Origin: Deinococcus hopiensis KR-140
Lineage (GTDB): Bacteria > Deinococcota > Deinococci > Deinococcales > Deinococcaceae
Direction: 5' to 3'
NCBI GenBank assembly: GCA_943327755.2
Contig: CALPYF020000047.1
Coordinates: 1 to 29,928 of the forward strand
DNA length: 29,928 bases
Position 1 is the stretch's first letter. The number at the start of each line of letters is the position of its first letter. Shown here piece after piece: positions 1 to 8,045 of the stretch. Below the pieces are notes generated by a model. It was not told where the DNA came from. It did not search any database and saw only the letters and a program-made list of their open reading frames with translations. Both the position numbers and the translations under genes were made by a program.

Positions 1-467
1 CCATCCACGATCACGTCGGTCAGTTCGGGGAAGATCTCCAGAAACTCCTCCAGAGAGCGTATTTTCCTCGGCTTCTTGATCGCCCCTCCAGGAGCCTCAT
101 CCGACTCGGCCTGGAGCGTCCGGGGACGGAGGGGAGCAGGCAACGCCTGCTCCAGGACCGGCAGCAGGGCGTGGATGTTCCGGCAGATGTTCGCCGCGTC
201 CAGATCGAACAGGATGCCCAGAACGTGCATGGTGAAGTACTGTCGCAGATAGAGCAGCGTCACCAGCAGCCGCTGGCTGAGGTCGAGCTTGAAGGTGTTG
301 CCCGCTCCGATGCGCCGGACCCGTCCGGCGCGGGAAAGGGAGCGGTGATGACTCCGTTCCCACAAGGGCTCCAGTTCAATCAGCAGCTGGTCGAACTCGG
401 CAGGACTCAACCCCACCAGCCGTTCAAAGGACCGCCCCCTGGATTTCAGCTTCTCAAGCCGCAACAC
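1..467 (-). CDS. IS5-like transposase, N-terminal part (runs off window)
   Basis: An uninterrupted reverse-strand frame runs from a GTG at 465-467 off the left window edge, giving about 155 residues. It starts VLRLEKLKSRG and includes GLSPAEFDQLL and LLYLRQYFT, then ends in ELTDVIVDG, the usual lead-in to the first catalytic Asp of DDE_Tnp_4-type transposases. The first half matches the HTH_Tnp_4-like domain that precedes the DDE domain in these proteins. The start is the only plausible one seen; no ATG lies in frame. The catalytic domain is outside the window, so activity cannot be judged. The family call rests on remembered motifs. Confidence 0.75.
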   Translation of the reverse strand, partial: MLRLEKLKSRGRSFERLVGLSPAEFDQLLIELEPLWERSHHRSLSRAGRVRRIGAGNTFKLDLSQRLLVTLLYLRQYFTMHVLGILFDLDAANICRNIHALLPVLEQALPAPLRPRTLQAESDEAPGGAIKKPRKIRSLEEFLEIFPELTDVIVD

Positions 468-508
468 CCTTGAACCTACCGCTCCGACCTCTACTGCGCA
501 ACAGGTCT
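1..508. mobile_element. IS5-like insertion sequence, right part
   Basis: This covers the partial transposase plus about 40 bases of its 5' flank. ACTGCGCAACAGGTCT at 493-508 (AGACCTGTTGCGCAGT read on the transposase strand) looks like the terminal inverted repeat of this IS type. The partner repeat is outside the window, so the exact element end is unproven. Confidence 0.5.
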
Positions 509-572
509 TGAAGAAATAAGGTCACTCAATGCAGGGCGGCCGTACCGCGGCCGCCTGCATGTTGGAGGCGGT

Positions 573-1718
573 ATGTCCCACGCACGCGCACTTCTCTTCC
601 GCTCCCTCACTGCGGCGCTCCTCCTGACTCCCTCTACCTTCGCCGCCACGCCCAGTCCCCAACCCGCCCCCCTGGCCGCCGCTGGCCAGTGCGTTCCGCC
701 AGCAGCACCAGGCGTGCCGCAAGTTGGCCCACTGCGCCCACTCCCCAGTGGTGTCGCCGGACAGGTGGCGTTTTACGCCGCGATCTACACCGCCGAGGGC
801 CAGAAGACGGCCGAAATGCGCCTGGGCGACGTGGACCGGGTGTATCCACTCGCTTCAGCCTTCAAGACGACCGTCGTCCACCAGGCCCTGCAGGACGTGG
901 ACGCTGGTCGTCTCCGGCTGGATCAGATGCTCGAAACGACCGCTGCGAACCGGAGTATCGAGGCGTACCCACCAGGGCGCAACAGCATCCTGAAGCTGAT
1001 CAAACTGACAATCGGCGAATCAGACAATACGGCCAGTGACATCCTGCATCTTCAAGTCACACCGTCACGCCTGACCGCCAACGTGCGGGCCCTCAGCCCC
1101 TGCACGTCCGTGCTCATGACGACCAAGGGACTGTGGAGCCTGATGGCTGGCCTCGTCCCACAGGTGGTCAACGGCACCACGCCAGCAGCCTTCTCGCGCT
1201 CTGCACAGGCCTTCGGCAACCTGACCCCAACTGAGCGTCTGAAAGCTGCCGGCGTGGTCAACCAGCAGGCGCAGCGGTTTACTGCACCCACCCTGCTCAA
1301 GGCCCTTGATCGATACTTCCTGGGAAGTCTGTATCAGGCGAGTAACGACGCAGCCCTGTACAACACCAGCACGGCCCGCGCCTACGCCGACCTGACCGCC
1401 CGCCTCCTGCGCGGCAACGGCGACCTGCGTCCAGCCACGCAGACACTGTACCGGCAGATCATGACGACCGGCTGCTGCACCCGCTCGAAGACCCCACTGC
1501 CCTTCACACCCACCTACTGGGGTGCGAAAGCCGGGAGTGGCTGGGGCCTCCTCACCATGAGCGGGTACATGGAGTTGCCTGACGGCCGGAACCTGGCGTA
1601 CATGTACATCAACCACGACAGTCCCGTGCGGGACTCTGAACTGATCGAGCAGCAGATCTACCCGGTCAATACGTGGATCCTCAATCAGGTCAATCAGCTC
1701 AGGCTCGGTGCGCCGTGA
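573..1718 (+). CDS. Secreted class-A beta-lactamase-like serine hydrolase
   Basis: The 381-residue protein has a signal peptide (residues 1-24, cut near TFAA) and a Pro/Ala-rich linker, then a beta-lactamase/transpeptidase fold. The SxxK motif is SAFK (S95, K98), the SDN loop is S150-D151-N152, and the third motif is K319-A320-G321 rather than KTG. GGAGG lies 7 bases before the ATG. The protein is longer than typical class A enzymes (about 290 aa); the extra length is the N-terminal linker and a middle insertion. KAG for KTG suggests a beta-lactamase-like or peptidoglycan-related hydrolase, and true beta-lactam resistance is not shown. The stop overlaps the GTG of the next gene (GTGA), so the pair is probably translationally coupled. 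Confidence 0.85.
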   Translation: MSHARALLFRSLTAALLLTPSTFAATPSPQPAPLAAAGQCVPPAAPGVPQVGPLRPLPSGVAGQVAFYAAIYTAEGQKTAEMRLGDVDRVYPLASAFKTTVVHQALQDVDAGRLRLDQMLETTAANRSIEAYPPGRNSILKLIKLTIGESDNTASDILHLQVTPSRLTANVRALSPCTSVLMTTKGLWSLMAGLVPQVVNGTTPAAFSRSAQAFGNLTPTERLKAAGVVNQQAQRFTAPTLLKALDRYFLGSLYQASNDAALYNTSTARAYADLTARLLRGNGDLRPATQTLYRQIMTTGCCTRSKTPLPFTPTYWGAKAGSGWGLLTMSGYMELPDGRNLAYMYINHDSPVRDSELIEQQIYPVNTWILNQVNQLRLGAP

Positions 1719-4576
1719 GGCCGTCCCTTCCCCGAGAAGCGCTACTGCGGCGAGTTGCCGGGCGGCACCATGTCCTGATCTGCGCCCCATCAGGCTACGG
1801 CAAAACCCGGCTGCTACAGCAGTACGAGCAGGCGACGCCCGGAAGCGTGTACCTGTCGGCCGGCATGACCTGGACCTATCAGGATCTACTGAACGCCGCC
1901 ACATGCGCGGCTTGCCTCTCAACGGTGGCCACCTCACTCGAAGACCTCGCGGCGCATGGCATCGGAACGCTGCTGATTGATGATCTACACCGCTTGCCTG
2001 ACACCACCACCACGCCGCTCTTCACCGAGCTGCACAACGTAACGCTCAAAGTGATCGGGGCGGCCTATCACAGTCAATACCCGCTGGTGCATCAGATGCT
2101 CGCCAAGGACCGCATCCTGCTGCTGAGCAGTCAGGATCTGGCGTTCAGTCAGGACGAGATCCTGGCAATCGATCAGGGCCCACTGCCGCCGCAGACGCTC
2201 GGCTGGCCCAGCGTCTGCGCGCTGTCCGGCACCGCACACTTCAGCCTGCCGAACTACCTAGATGACCTGATCAGCCTGCTCCCGATTGACGCGCAGGCGC
2301 AGCTCAACGCCGTCGGAGAACCGGCCGCCGTGGACGCCCTGGTGCTCGAATGGGAGCTCAGCGGGCAGCGGCGAAGTGTTCTGAACAGCGGCTTTCCGCT
2401 GATCGACTCGGACGGGCGCTTTGCCATCCACCCCCTGATGGTCAACCGGCTATTCAACAGGCCGCTGGCGCGTCCCCTCAACACCAGCAGCATGTACGAG
2501 CTATACCTGCGCATGGCGAAATCCGCACTGGACGCCCACGGCACGAATCTGGTACTTGAAACCTACTTCCGCCAGTTCGGCGAAACGGACGCGTCGCCCC
2601 GCGCAGGTATCACCATGCTGCGCGTCTTGCCTTACGAGCAACTATCTCCGCCCTTACGTGACCGCCTGGCTGACCTGCTCATCACTACCCAGCATCTCGA
2701 CAAGGCCGAGAAGATCATCGACTACCAGCGGATGTCGCAGCAGGAAAGCAGCCTGACCCACGTGTGTCAGGCCCGCCTCGCCAATTACCGCAGCGACATC
2801 CCTGCCCTGCGCGCCCACAGCCAGCGGGCGCTGGACACAGCCCAGACCCTCGAGGAGAAGTCCAGGGCGATGGGCATGCTGAGCCTGTATTACACGCGTA
2901 CCGAGGCGGCTGACTACGCCATGGCCCTGAAACTGGCAGACGAGCGGTATGAGGTCGCCCTCCAGAGCGGCTCGCTCCGTGAGGAGCTAAGCAGCGTGTG
3001 GACGTACATCAACGCGTACCAGTACGCAGGCCGCATTGACCTGGGGATCAGCATCGCCCGGCGGCACTGGCTCCGAGGCCAGGGACAGCAGCAGTTGGCC
3101 GCAACCATCGTGCCGATCCTGAACGAATTTGCCGATCAGCTCAAAGCTACTGGTGAATACACGGAGGCTCTGGAGGTGATTCAGGAGGCTCTACGAATGA
3201 ATGAGGAGGAGCCCACCACGAGTGAGCCCTACACCCTGTTCACCCGTGGGCTGATCTACTTGGAAATGCGGCGTGACGAGGACGCACACCAAGCCTTCTT
3301 GCAGTCGATCAAAAGCTTCAAAGAAACTCAGATCGCCGCCGGACTCCTCATGCCCTACGCTTTCCTAGCCTTCTTGCAGTGGCGCAAGGAATGGTTCGAG
3401 GAGACCGAGCACACCTACGACGAGATGCAGCGCCTGCTCAAGCAGATCGGGGTTCAGAAGGACTACGTGGAGTGGCGTGCATACGTTCCGCTGGTCAACG
3501 GCGTCTTTTATCTGGGACGCCGGAATCCAGAGCGGGCATTACAGGAGTTCCGAAATGTCCAGATTGACGGTCACGAATCGTATGACAGCGTGCTCCTCAC
3601 ACTCATGCTGATCTGCAAAACGGAACTGGACCTACGAGGGACCGTGCCAGCCGAGGATGTATCTAACCTAGTGCGGGTGCTGGACTACGTAGCTCAGAAC
3701 GAGCACATCCTCACTGCATACGCCCCGGATTTCGAATCGGTGCTGAAGCACTTCGTGGAGCGCGGGATTCATACTGAACGCTTCGAAAAAGCGCTACAGC
3801 AAGCCACTCAGGAGCCGATCTCCAAACCGAGCTATCACATCCACGTGATTACGATGGGCGACGCGCCGCAGATCATCATCAACGACACGGTGCTGCACAC
3901 GCGTAACAACTGGGTGATCTATACGCTGGCATACCTGATTCTCCAGCCCTTCCTGCCCAATGGAACGCGCCGCTACGTCACCAGCAGCGTCCTGGCGGCA
4001 GACGTGTACGGCGGGCACAAAGGCCAGGCGCACAGTAGTTTGGCGTTTTTGCGGAGCGACCTGGGCAGCCGGGATCCCGAGCTGCCTGAAGATCTGCTGT
4101 CACCTCGCCGTGACCGGCATGGGTACCGCATCAATGTAGCCAGTCACCTGAAAGTCACCATTGATGTCGACGAGTACCTCTCACGGCGGTTTAGCCCATC
4201 GAACCCCGACCTGCAGGACCTGTGGAAGCTGATGCGGGAGTTCAAGCCGTTCCTAAAAGAGCGGGAATTAACCAAAGACGGAAGCTTCGCCAGTCACATC
4301 AATGACGAACTGATCGCCCGGTTCAAGGCCGTCGTGATGCACGTTCAACACACTGAATTGTTGCTAGGGCGCCCGCAGATGGCCCTTCTGGCGGTGCTGC
4401 TCTACCTGCGGCACGATATGGATTTTGAAGTCATTGACGTGATGAACAGTCTCGTGCAGGAGCACAAGATCATGCATGTCGAGATGGAGCGGCTCTTCAC
4501 GTCGGCTCAGGGCGACGACGAAGACGAATTCCAGGCCCTCGTGGCTACGTTCATTAACGTGCTAAACGCGTCCTAA
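1715..4576 (+). CDS. STAND/MalT-like ATPase transcriptional regulator
   Basis: About 953 residues. The start chosen is GTG 1715, which overlaps the upstream TGA and gives VRPSLPREALLRRV, the usual MalT-like opening; a longer in-frame ATG at 1673 lies inside the upstream gene and is less likely. The P-loop is APSGYGKT (residues 24-31) and Walker B is TLLIDD (85-90). A long alpha-helical, TPR-like middle (about 280-690) follows. Near 720-815 there is a winged-helix-like segment (VTSSVLAADVYG, then LAFLRSDLG and HGYRIN), similar to the OmpR/SARP DNA-binding fold rather than a LuxR HTH. Signal-dependent NTPase regulators of this build are known; the signal here is unknown. Coupling to the beta-lactamase-like gene suggests it controls or senses related wall chemistry. 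Confidence 0.7.
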   Translation: MRPSLPREALLRRVAGRHHVLICAPSGYGKTRLLQQYEQATPGSVYLSAGMTWTYQDLLNAATCAACLSTVATSLEDLAAHGIGTLLIDDLHRLPDTTTTPLFTELHNVTLKVIGAAYHSQYPLVHQMLAKDRILLLSSQDLAFSQDEILAIDQGPLPPQTLGWPSVCALSGTAHFSLPNYLDDLISLLPIDAQAQLNAVGEPAAVDALVLEWELSGQRRSVLNSGFPLIDSDGRFAIHPLMVNRLFNRPLARPLNTSSMYELYLRMAKSALDAHGTNLVLETYFRQFGETDASPRAGITMLRVLPYEQLSPPLRDRLADLLITTQHLDKAEKIIDYQRMSQQESSLTHVCQARLANYRSDIPALRAHSQRALDTAQTLEEKSRAMGMLSLYYTRTEAADYAMALKLADERYEVALQSGSLREELSSVWTYINAYQYAGRIDLGISIARRHWLRGQGQQQLAATIVPILNEFADQLKATGEYTEALEVIQEALRMNEEEPTTSEPYTLFTRGLIYLEMRRDEDAHQAFLQSIKSFKETQIAAGLLMPYAFLAFLQWRKEWFEETEHTYDEMQRLLKQIGVQKDYVEWRAYVPLVNGVFYLGRRNPERALQEFRNVQIDGHESYDSVLLTLMLICKTELDLRGTVPAEDVSNLVRVLDYVAQNEHILTAYAPDFESVLKHFVERGIHTERFEKALQQATQEPISKPSYHIHVITMGDAPQIIINDTVLHTRNNWVIYTLAYLILQPFLPNGTRRYVTSSVLAADVYGGHKGQAHSSLAFLRSDLGSRDPELPEDLLSPRRDRHGYRINVASHLKVTIDVDEYLSRRFSPSNPDLQDLWKLMREFKPFLKERELTKDGSFASHINDELIARFKAVVMHVQHTELLLGRPQMALLAVLLYLRHDMDFEVIDVMNSLVQEHKIMHVEMERLFTSAQGDDEDEFQALVATFINVLNAS

Positions 4577-4838
4577 CGATCTGTCAGCTTTGGTTTGTCA
4601 GTTGTTCGGGATACAGACATGACGTCTGACCAGTGGTCATACAACCCGAACGAGTCCAGCGTACTTCATGAGCAACTCATGTCCGCCGTTGCTACGACCG
4701 CTCATGTGAGACTGGGCAAGGTATTGCCAGGGCAGAGCCAGTGGGTTCCGGGCCCCAGCGTGCAGATCGGGGCCGTGAAACTCGCACTGAACAGGAACTC
4801 CCCGTGCAGGAGCACGACCGGGCGCGCCTCAGGTGGGG
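4577..4838. other. Intergenic region, no recognised gene
   Basis: No credible coding frame was found. A 116-codon plus-strand frame from 4595 becomes Arg/Pro-rich after its first third and is treated as chance. Part of the stretch (TGACGTCTGACC and nearby ACCAGTGGTCATACAACC) has short dyads but no clear terminator. Confidence 0.4.
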
Positions 4839-5118
4839 TCACGCGCGGCGGCGTTGCAGCATGCGCACAAGAACCACGGCCGCGCACCCGCAGGCCAACC
4901 CGACGACCAGGGCGCGCAGCGGCGGCGGGTAGGGAAGCAGGCTGAGCGACAGGAGCCCGGCTGCCCATCAGCATGTGAGGCCAGAGCCGGTGACGCAGAG
5001 TGAACCCGGTGGCCGTAAAGGCAACGGAAGCCAGCAGGAATTCCAGTTGATGCGGGACGTCCGGCAGGATGCCTAATAGGATCAGGATCACTATCAGGAT
5101 GCCGAAGGTGTTGAGCAG
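4839..5118 (-). pseudogene. Small membrane protein, frame-disrupted
   Basis: Reverse-strand reading just after the SNase stop gives two hydrophobic segments (LLNTFGILIVILILLGILPD and LEFLLASVAFTATGFTL) ending in RHRLWPHMLMG. The frame then turns Arg/Ala-rich. One frame over, a third hydrophobic segment (LRALVVGLACGCAAVVLVRM) ends at a TGA at 4839-4841. The pieces read as one three-TM protein split by a frameshift near 4965. No good ATG exists: CTG 5118 and GTG 5091 are the candidates. It may be a decayed gene downstream of the nuclease, or a sequencing error. The family is not recognised. Confidence 0.4.
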
Positions 5119-5131
5119 GGGGGAGCGGTGC

Positions 5132-5776
5132 TCACTCGCAGGCCACCCCGTCGTTATCCCGGTCGAGTTTCGGCGCATACCCCGGCTGGCCGCGCAGGAG
5201 CGGCGCCTTCCCGGCGGCCCGCACCGCGGCGCAGTTCGCGTAGGTGACGCTGGTTGTGGCCGGGGCAGGCGGCACGGTGTTCGTCCGGACCGTCCCGGCC
5301 GTGGGCGGACTGCCCGGATTCTTGCGGTAATCCCAGGGGTTCTGGAAGGTGCCGGCGTACAGGCCCTTCCCAGCTCTCTTCGCCTGACTCGCCGCGCTGC
5401 TGTATATCCCGCCCCCATATTGCAGGTACGGCAGTGCCCAGCCCTGCTGCACCAGCCAGCGGTTGATCTCGATGCCGCCGACGCTGCACACGCCGACCAT
5501 GCGCCCGTAACGATCGGTGTCCTTACGGGTGCAGGTGACGGTCTTGTTCCGCACGAGGTCCGCCAAGGCGAAAGCCGCTTCGCGCCCGCAACCGTACAAC
5601 TTCCCAGCACGGGTGCAGGTCTGACTGGATTCCGGTGCGTTGATGCCGTGCAGGCGGACCTTCACGCCCCGGATCTGCAGGGTGTCCCCGTCGGTGACGG
5701 TCGGAATGCCGATCACCGTGGCGGGGACCTGCGCGGCGGCGGTCGACAGGAGCAGCAGGGGGATCAGGGCGCGCAT
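5132..5776 (-). CDS. Secreted SNase-type nuclease with excalibur domain
   Basis: The 214-residue protein has a short signal peptide (1-15, ending STAAA) and a staphylococcal-nuclease domain (about 17-145). Expected active-site residues are visible: D29/D31 in TDGDTL, R41 and E49 in RLHGINAPE, and R89 in DTDRYGR. A Pro/Thr linker leads to a C-terminal excalibur Ca-binding motif (about 176-214) ending DRDNDGVACE, with paired Cys. It is a Ca-dependent extracellular or periplasmic nuclease of the family often seen in Deinococcus. The ATG is preceded by a TACGCT -10 element 6 bases upstream, so the mRNA is probably leaderless. Confidence 0.93.
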   Translation of the reverse strand: MRALIPLLLLSTAAAQVPATVIGIPTVTDGDTLQIRGVKVRLHGINAPESSQTCTRAGKLYGCGREAAFALADLVRNKTVTCTRKDTDRYGRMVGVCSVGGIEINRWLVQQGWALPYLQYGGGIYSSAASQAKRAGKGLYAGTFQNPWDYRKNPGSPPTAGTVRTNTVPPAPATTSVTYANCAAVRAAGKAPLLRGQPGYAPKLDRDNDGVACE

Positions 5777-5782
5777 ACTCTG

Positions 5783-5788
5783 AGCGTA
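5783..5788 (-). promoter_or_regulatory. -10 element of the SNase gene
   Basis: TACGCT on the reverse strand lies 6 bases before the ATG, consistent with a leaderless transcript. No good -35 is visible 17 bases further up. Confidence 0.45.
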
Positions 5789-5877
5789 CTGGCCCGCTGC
5801 CTAGCCGGGTGTGGCATGTGCCCGGGCCGACCTGCGCCGGTGAAGCAGATCAGCGCTTCCAAACGCCTGTGGCGGGG

Positions 5878-5883
5878 CATACT
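5878..5883 (+). promoter_or_regulatory. -10 element of the RM gene
   Basis: CATACT lies 8 bases before the ATG at 5892. No Shine-Dalgarno sequence is present, so leaderless initiation is likely. Confidence 0.4.
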
Positions 5884-5891
5884 GCGCGGCA

Positions 5892-7421
5892 ATGCACCCC
5901 TCTGAATTCGCCGCCAAGTGGTGCACCCGGGCCTTCCTGGTCACCGAGGAACAGGCTTACCAGGAGCACTACATCGACGTCGCCAGTCTCGTGGGTGGCC
6001 CCGTGCCCGGTCAGGCCGGGGCACCGAGTGGGCTGACGTATCAGGCGGGCGTGAGTAAGGTCGGCTCGACGGACTTCGGGAAGGCGGACGTGTACCTGCC
6101 GGGGCACTTCATCTGGGAGGCCAAACGCGCGCAGAAGACAGCGGACGCCCGCGCCAGGAAACTCGGGGATGCCCTGGCACAGGCCAGCCTGTACGCGTAC
6201 GAGCTGGGCAACCCGCCCCTGATGATCGTCACGGACTTCGTGGAGATCCGCGTGCACACGGTCTTCACCGCGACCGCGCCCCGCATGTACCGCATCACCC
6301 TGGACGACATCGAGCACAACCGGAAGCTCGAAGCGACTGACCTGACCACCCTGCAGGTCCTGAACGCCGCGTTTCACCGCCCGGAGCTGCTGAACCCGGC
6401 GCGGCAACGGCAGGAGATGACCACCCAGGCGACCGCGCAGGTCGGGGAGGTCGCGCAGAGCATGGTCCGCCGCGGCCTGGGCCAACGGGAGGTGTCGCAC
6501 TTCCTGATGCGGCTGGTGTTCGCGATGTTCGCCGAGGACGTCGGCCTGCTCGACGACACGCCGCTCACCCGCGTCCTGAAACGCAGCGCCGAGCATCCCG
6601 AACGGTCACGCGGGTACCTCGAGGAGTTGTTCGGCGCGATGCAGACCGGCGGGGAGTTCTGGGGCGCGGACGTCCGGCACTTCAACGGCGGGCTGTTCGA
6701 CAGTGACCGGGCGCTGGACCTCACGGCCACGGAAGCACAGGCGCTGCTGGGCGGGAAGGCGAAAGACCGCCTCCAGAAGGCCACGGCGGCCCTGCAGGCA
6801 TTCCACGAGCGGCTCGCGGGCGTCACCGTCCTCGACCCGGCCTGCGGGAGTGGGAACTTCCTGGTGGTGACCCTGGGGCACTTGCTGGACCTGGAGAGTG
6901 AGGTGATCGGCCTGGCCCGGGAGATCGGCGCGCCGTTCGTGCTGTTCCCCAGCCGCATCACGCCCGAGCAGCTGCGCGGCATCGAGGTGGAACCCTTCGC
7001 GCATGAACTGGCGTCGGTCAGCGTGTGGATCGCGTTCCTCCAGTGGAAGGCCGCGCACCCCAGCGACGAGTGGCCCACGCCCATCCTGCGGAACTACGGC
7101 AGCATCCAGCACATGGACGCCGTGTTCGACGCGGCGACCGGCAAAGAACCCGAGTGGCCGGCAGCGGAGTTCATCGTGGGCAACCCGCCCTTCCTGGGGA
7201 ACACCCGCATGCGCCAGCGGCTCGGGGACGCGTACACCGAGGGCCTGCGCGCCGCGTACGAGGGGCGCGTGCCGGGCTTCGCGGACTTCGTCATGTACTG
7301 GTTCGAGAAGGCCCGCGCGGAGATCGACTCGGGCCGCACGCGCCGGGCCGGATTGATCGCCACGAATAGCATCCGGGGCGGCGCGAACGCCGTGGTGCTT
7401 CAGCGCCTGCAGGACACCGGG
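5892..7421 (+). pseudogene. MmeI-like type IIL restriction-methyltransferase, 3' truncated
   Basis: About 510 genuine residues remain. The N-terminal PD-(D/E)xK-like nuclease region carries D66 (ADVYLP) and E76-A-K78 (IWEAKR), matching the MmeI layout in which a D-ExK nuclease is fused to a methyltransferase. A helical connector follows, then gamma-class N6-adenine methyltransferase motif I (DPACGSGNF, 314-322) and motif IV NPPF (431-434). Homology ends at LQRLQDTG (to residue 510), where the sequence becomes the antisense of an IS5 transposase; the frame runs on to 7709 as nonsense. Family members usually have 900 or more residues with a C-terminal target-recognition domain, which is missing. 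The enzyme should be unable to recognise its site. Class I methyltransferases of other phage-defence systems are an alternative, but the N-terminal ExK favours type IIL. Confidence 0.8.
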
Positions 7422-7990
7422 GAATGTCATACGCCTTGTCCGCATGCAACCGCTCCGGACGGCTGCGGGGCCGGCCCCGCAGCCCGTTATGAATGGGCGG
7501 CACCGCGTCCAGCAGGGGTTCGAACAGCATGCTGTCATGCCGATTGGCGGGCGAGATACAGACCGCCAATGGTGTCCCGCGGCCATCGACGATCACACGA
7601 CGCTTGCTGCCAGGCCGGCCTCGATCCGTGGGATTCGGGCCCGTTTGGGCCCCCCCGGGCCGCAGGGACACTCGTACTGTCCACACATGCGCGGGTCCAG
7701 TCGAGTTGATGCGCCTGGGCCATCCGGTCAAGAAGCACGTGGTGTAGGCGGGTGTTTTCACCCGCCGCGTGCCAGTCACGGAGACGTCGCCAGCAGGTCA
7801 TGCCGCTGCCGTACCCGAGCTGGTGTGGGAGGTGTTCCCAGCCGATCCCGGTCTGGAGGACGTAGAGGATGCCTTCCAGGGCGGCTCGATCGGGCACGCG
7901 GGGTCGACCTCCTTTGGGCTTTGGGGGTTCAAGTGGGAGCAGCGGATGGATCAATTGCCACAGCTCGTCGCTGACCATAGATGTGGCCAT
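7422..7990 (-). pseudogene. IS5-family transposase, truncated, two frames
   Basis: Frame A starts at ATG 7990 (MATSMVSDELWQLIHPLLP, then GGRPRVPDR and GIGWEHLP), the standard N-terminal DUF4096-type domain of IS5/IS427 transposases, up to DSTSVPAARGG. After a G7 run (reverse strand, near 7650) the reading continues one frame over as TGPNPTDRGRPGSKRRVIVDG, PLAVCISPANRHDS and LHADKAYDI. Two overlapping frames joined by a slippery G7 are normal for this group, where programmed frameshifting fuses OrfA and OrfB, so the frame change alone is not decay. The loss of everything after KAYDIPRC, including the last catalytic Glu, is decay. Confidence 0.8.
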
Positions 7991-8032
7991 GCTTCACCTT
8001 GCCCTCCCAACCTGAGGTTTTGATAGGCGTTC
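7422..8032 (-). mobile_element. IS5-family (IS427-like) element, truncated
   Basis: This is the 5' part of an IS5-family element with its transposase on the reverse strand. The outer end is probably near 8032, followed by TTAG (8033-8036), which fits the YTAR target of the IS427 group. The other end is missing: the transposase stops at HADKAYDIPRC, directly joined to the RM gene. A deletion joining IS interior to RM interior explains both truncations. Confidence 0.65.
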
Positions 8033-8045
8033 TTAGGCCGTTTGG

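Noticed and set aside
573..1718. Calling the serine hydrolase a true beta-lactam resistance enzyme
   Set aside because: The third motif is KAG rather than KTG and no clear class A omega-loop Glu could be assigned, so only the fold family is claimed.
4595..4945. 116-codon plus-strand frame
   Set aside because: No ribosome site, composition turns Arg/Pro-rich, no recognisable motif, and it overlaps the more plausible reverse-strand membrane fragment.
4702..5610. 302-codon reverse frame overlapping the SNase gene
   Set aside because: Its first part is a shadow of the nuclease. Only the hydrophobic part beyond 5131 looks genuine and is listed as a split membrane protein.
7535..7779. Frame change in the IS5 transposase read as a disabling mutation
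   Set aside because: A G7 run at the change point is the usual programmed frameshift of IS427-like elements, so only the 3' truncation is called damage.
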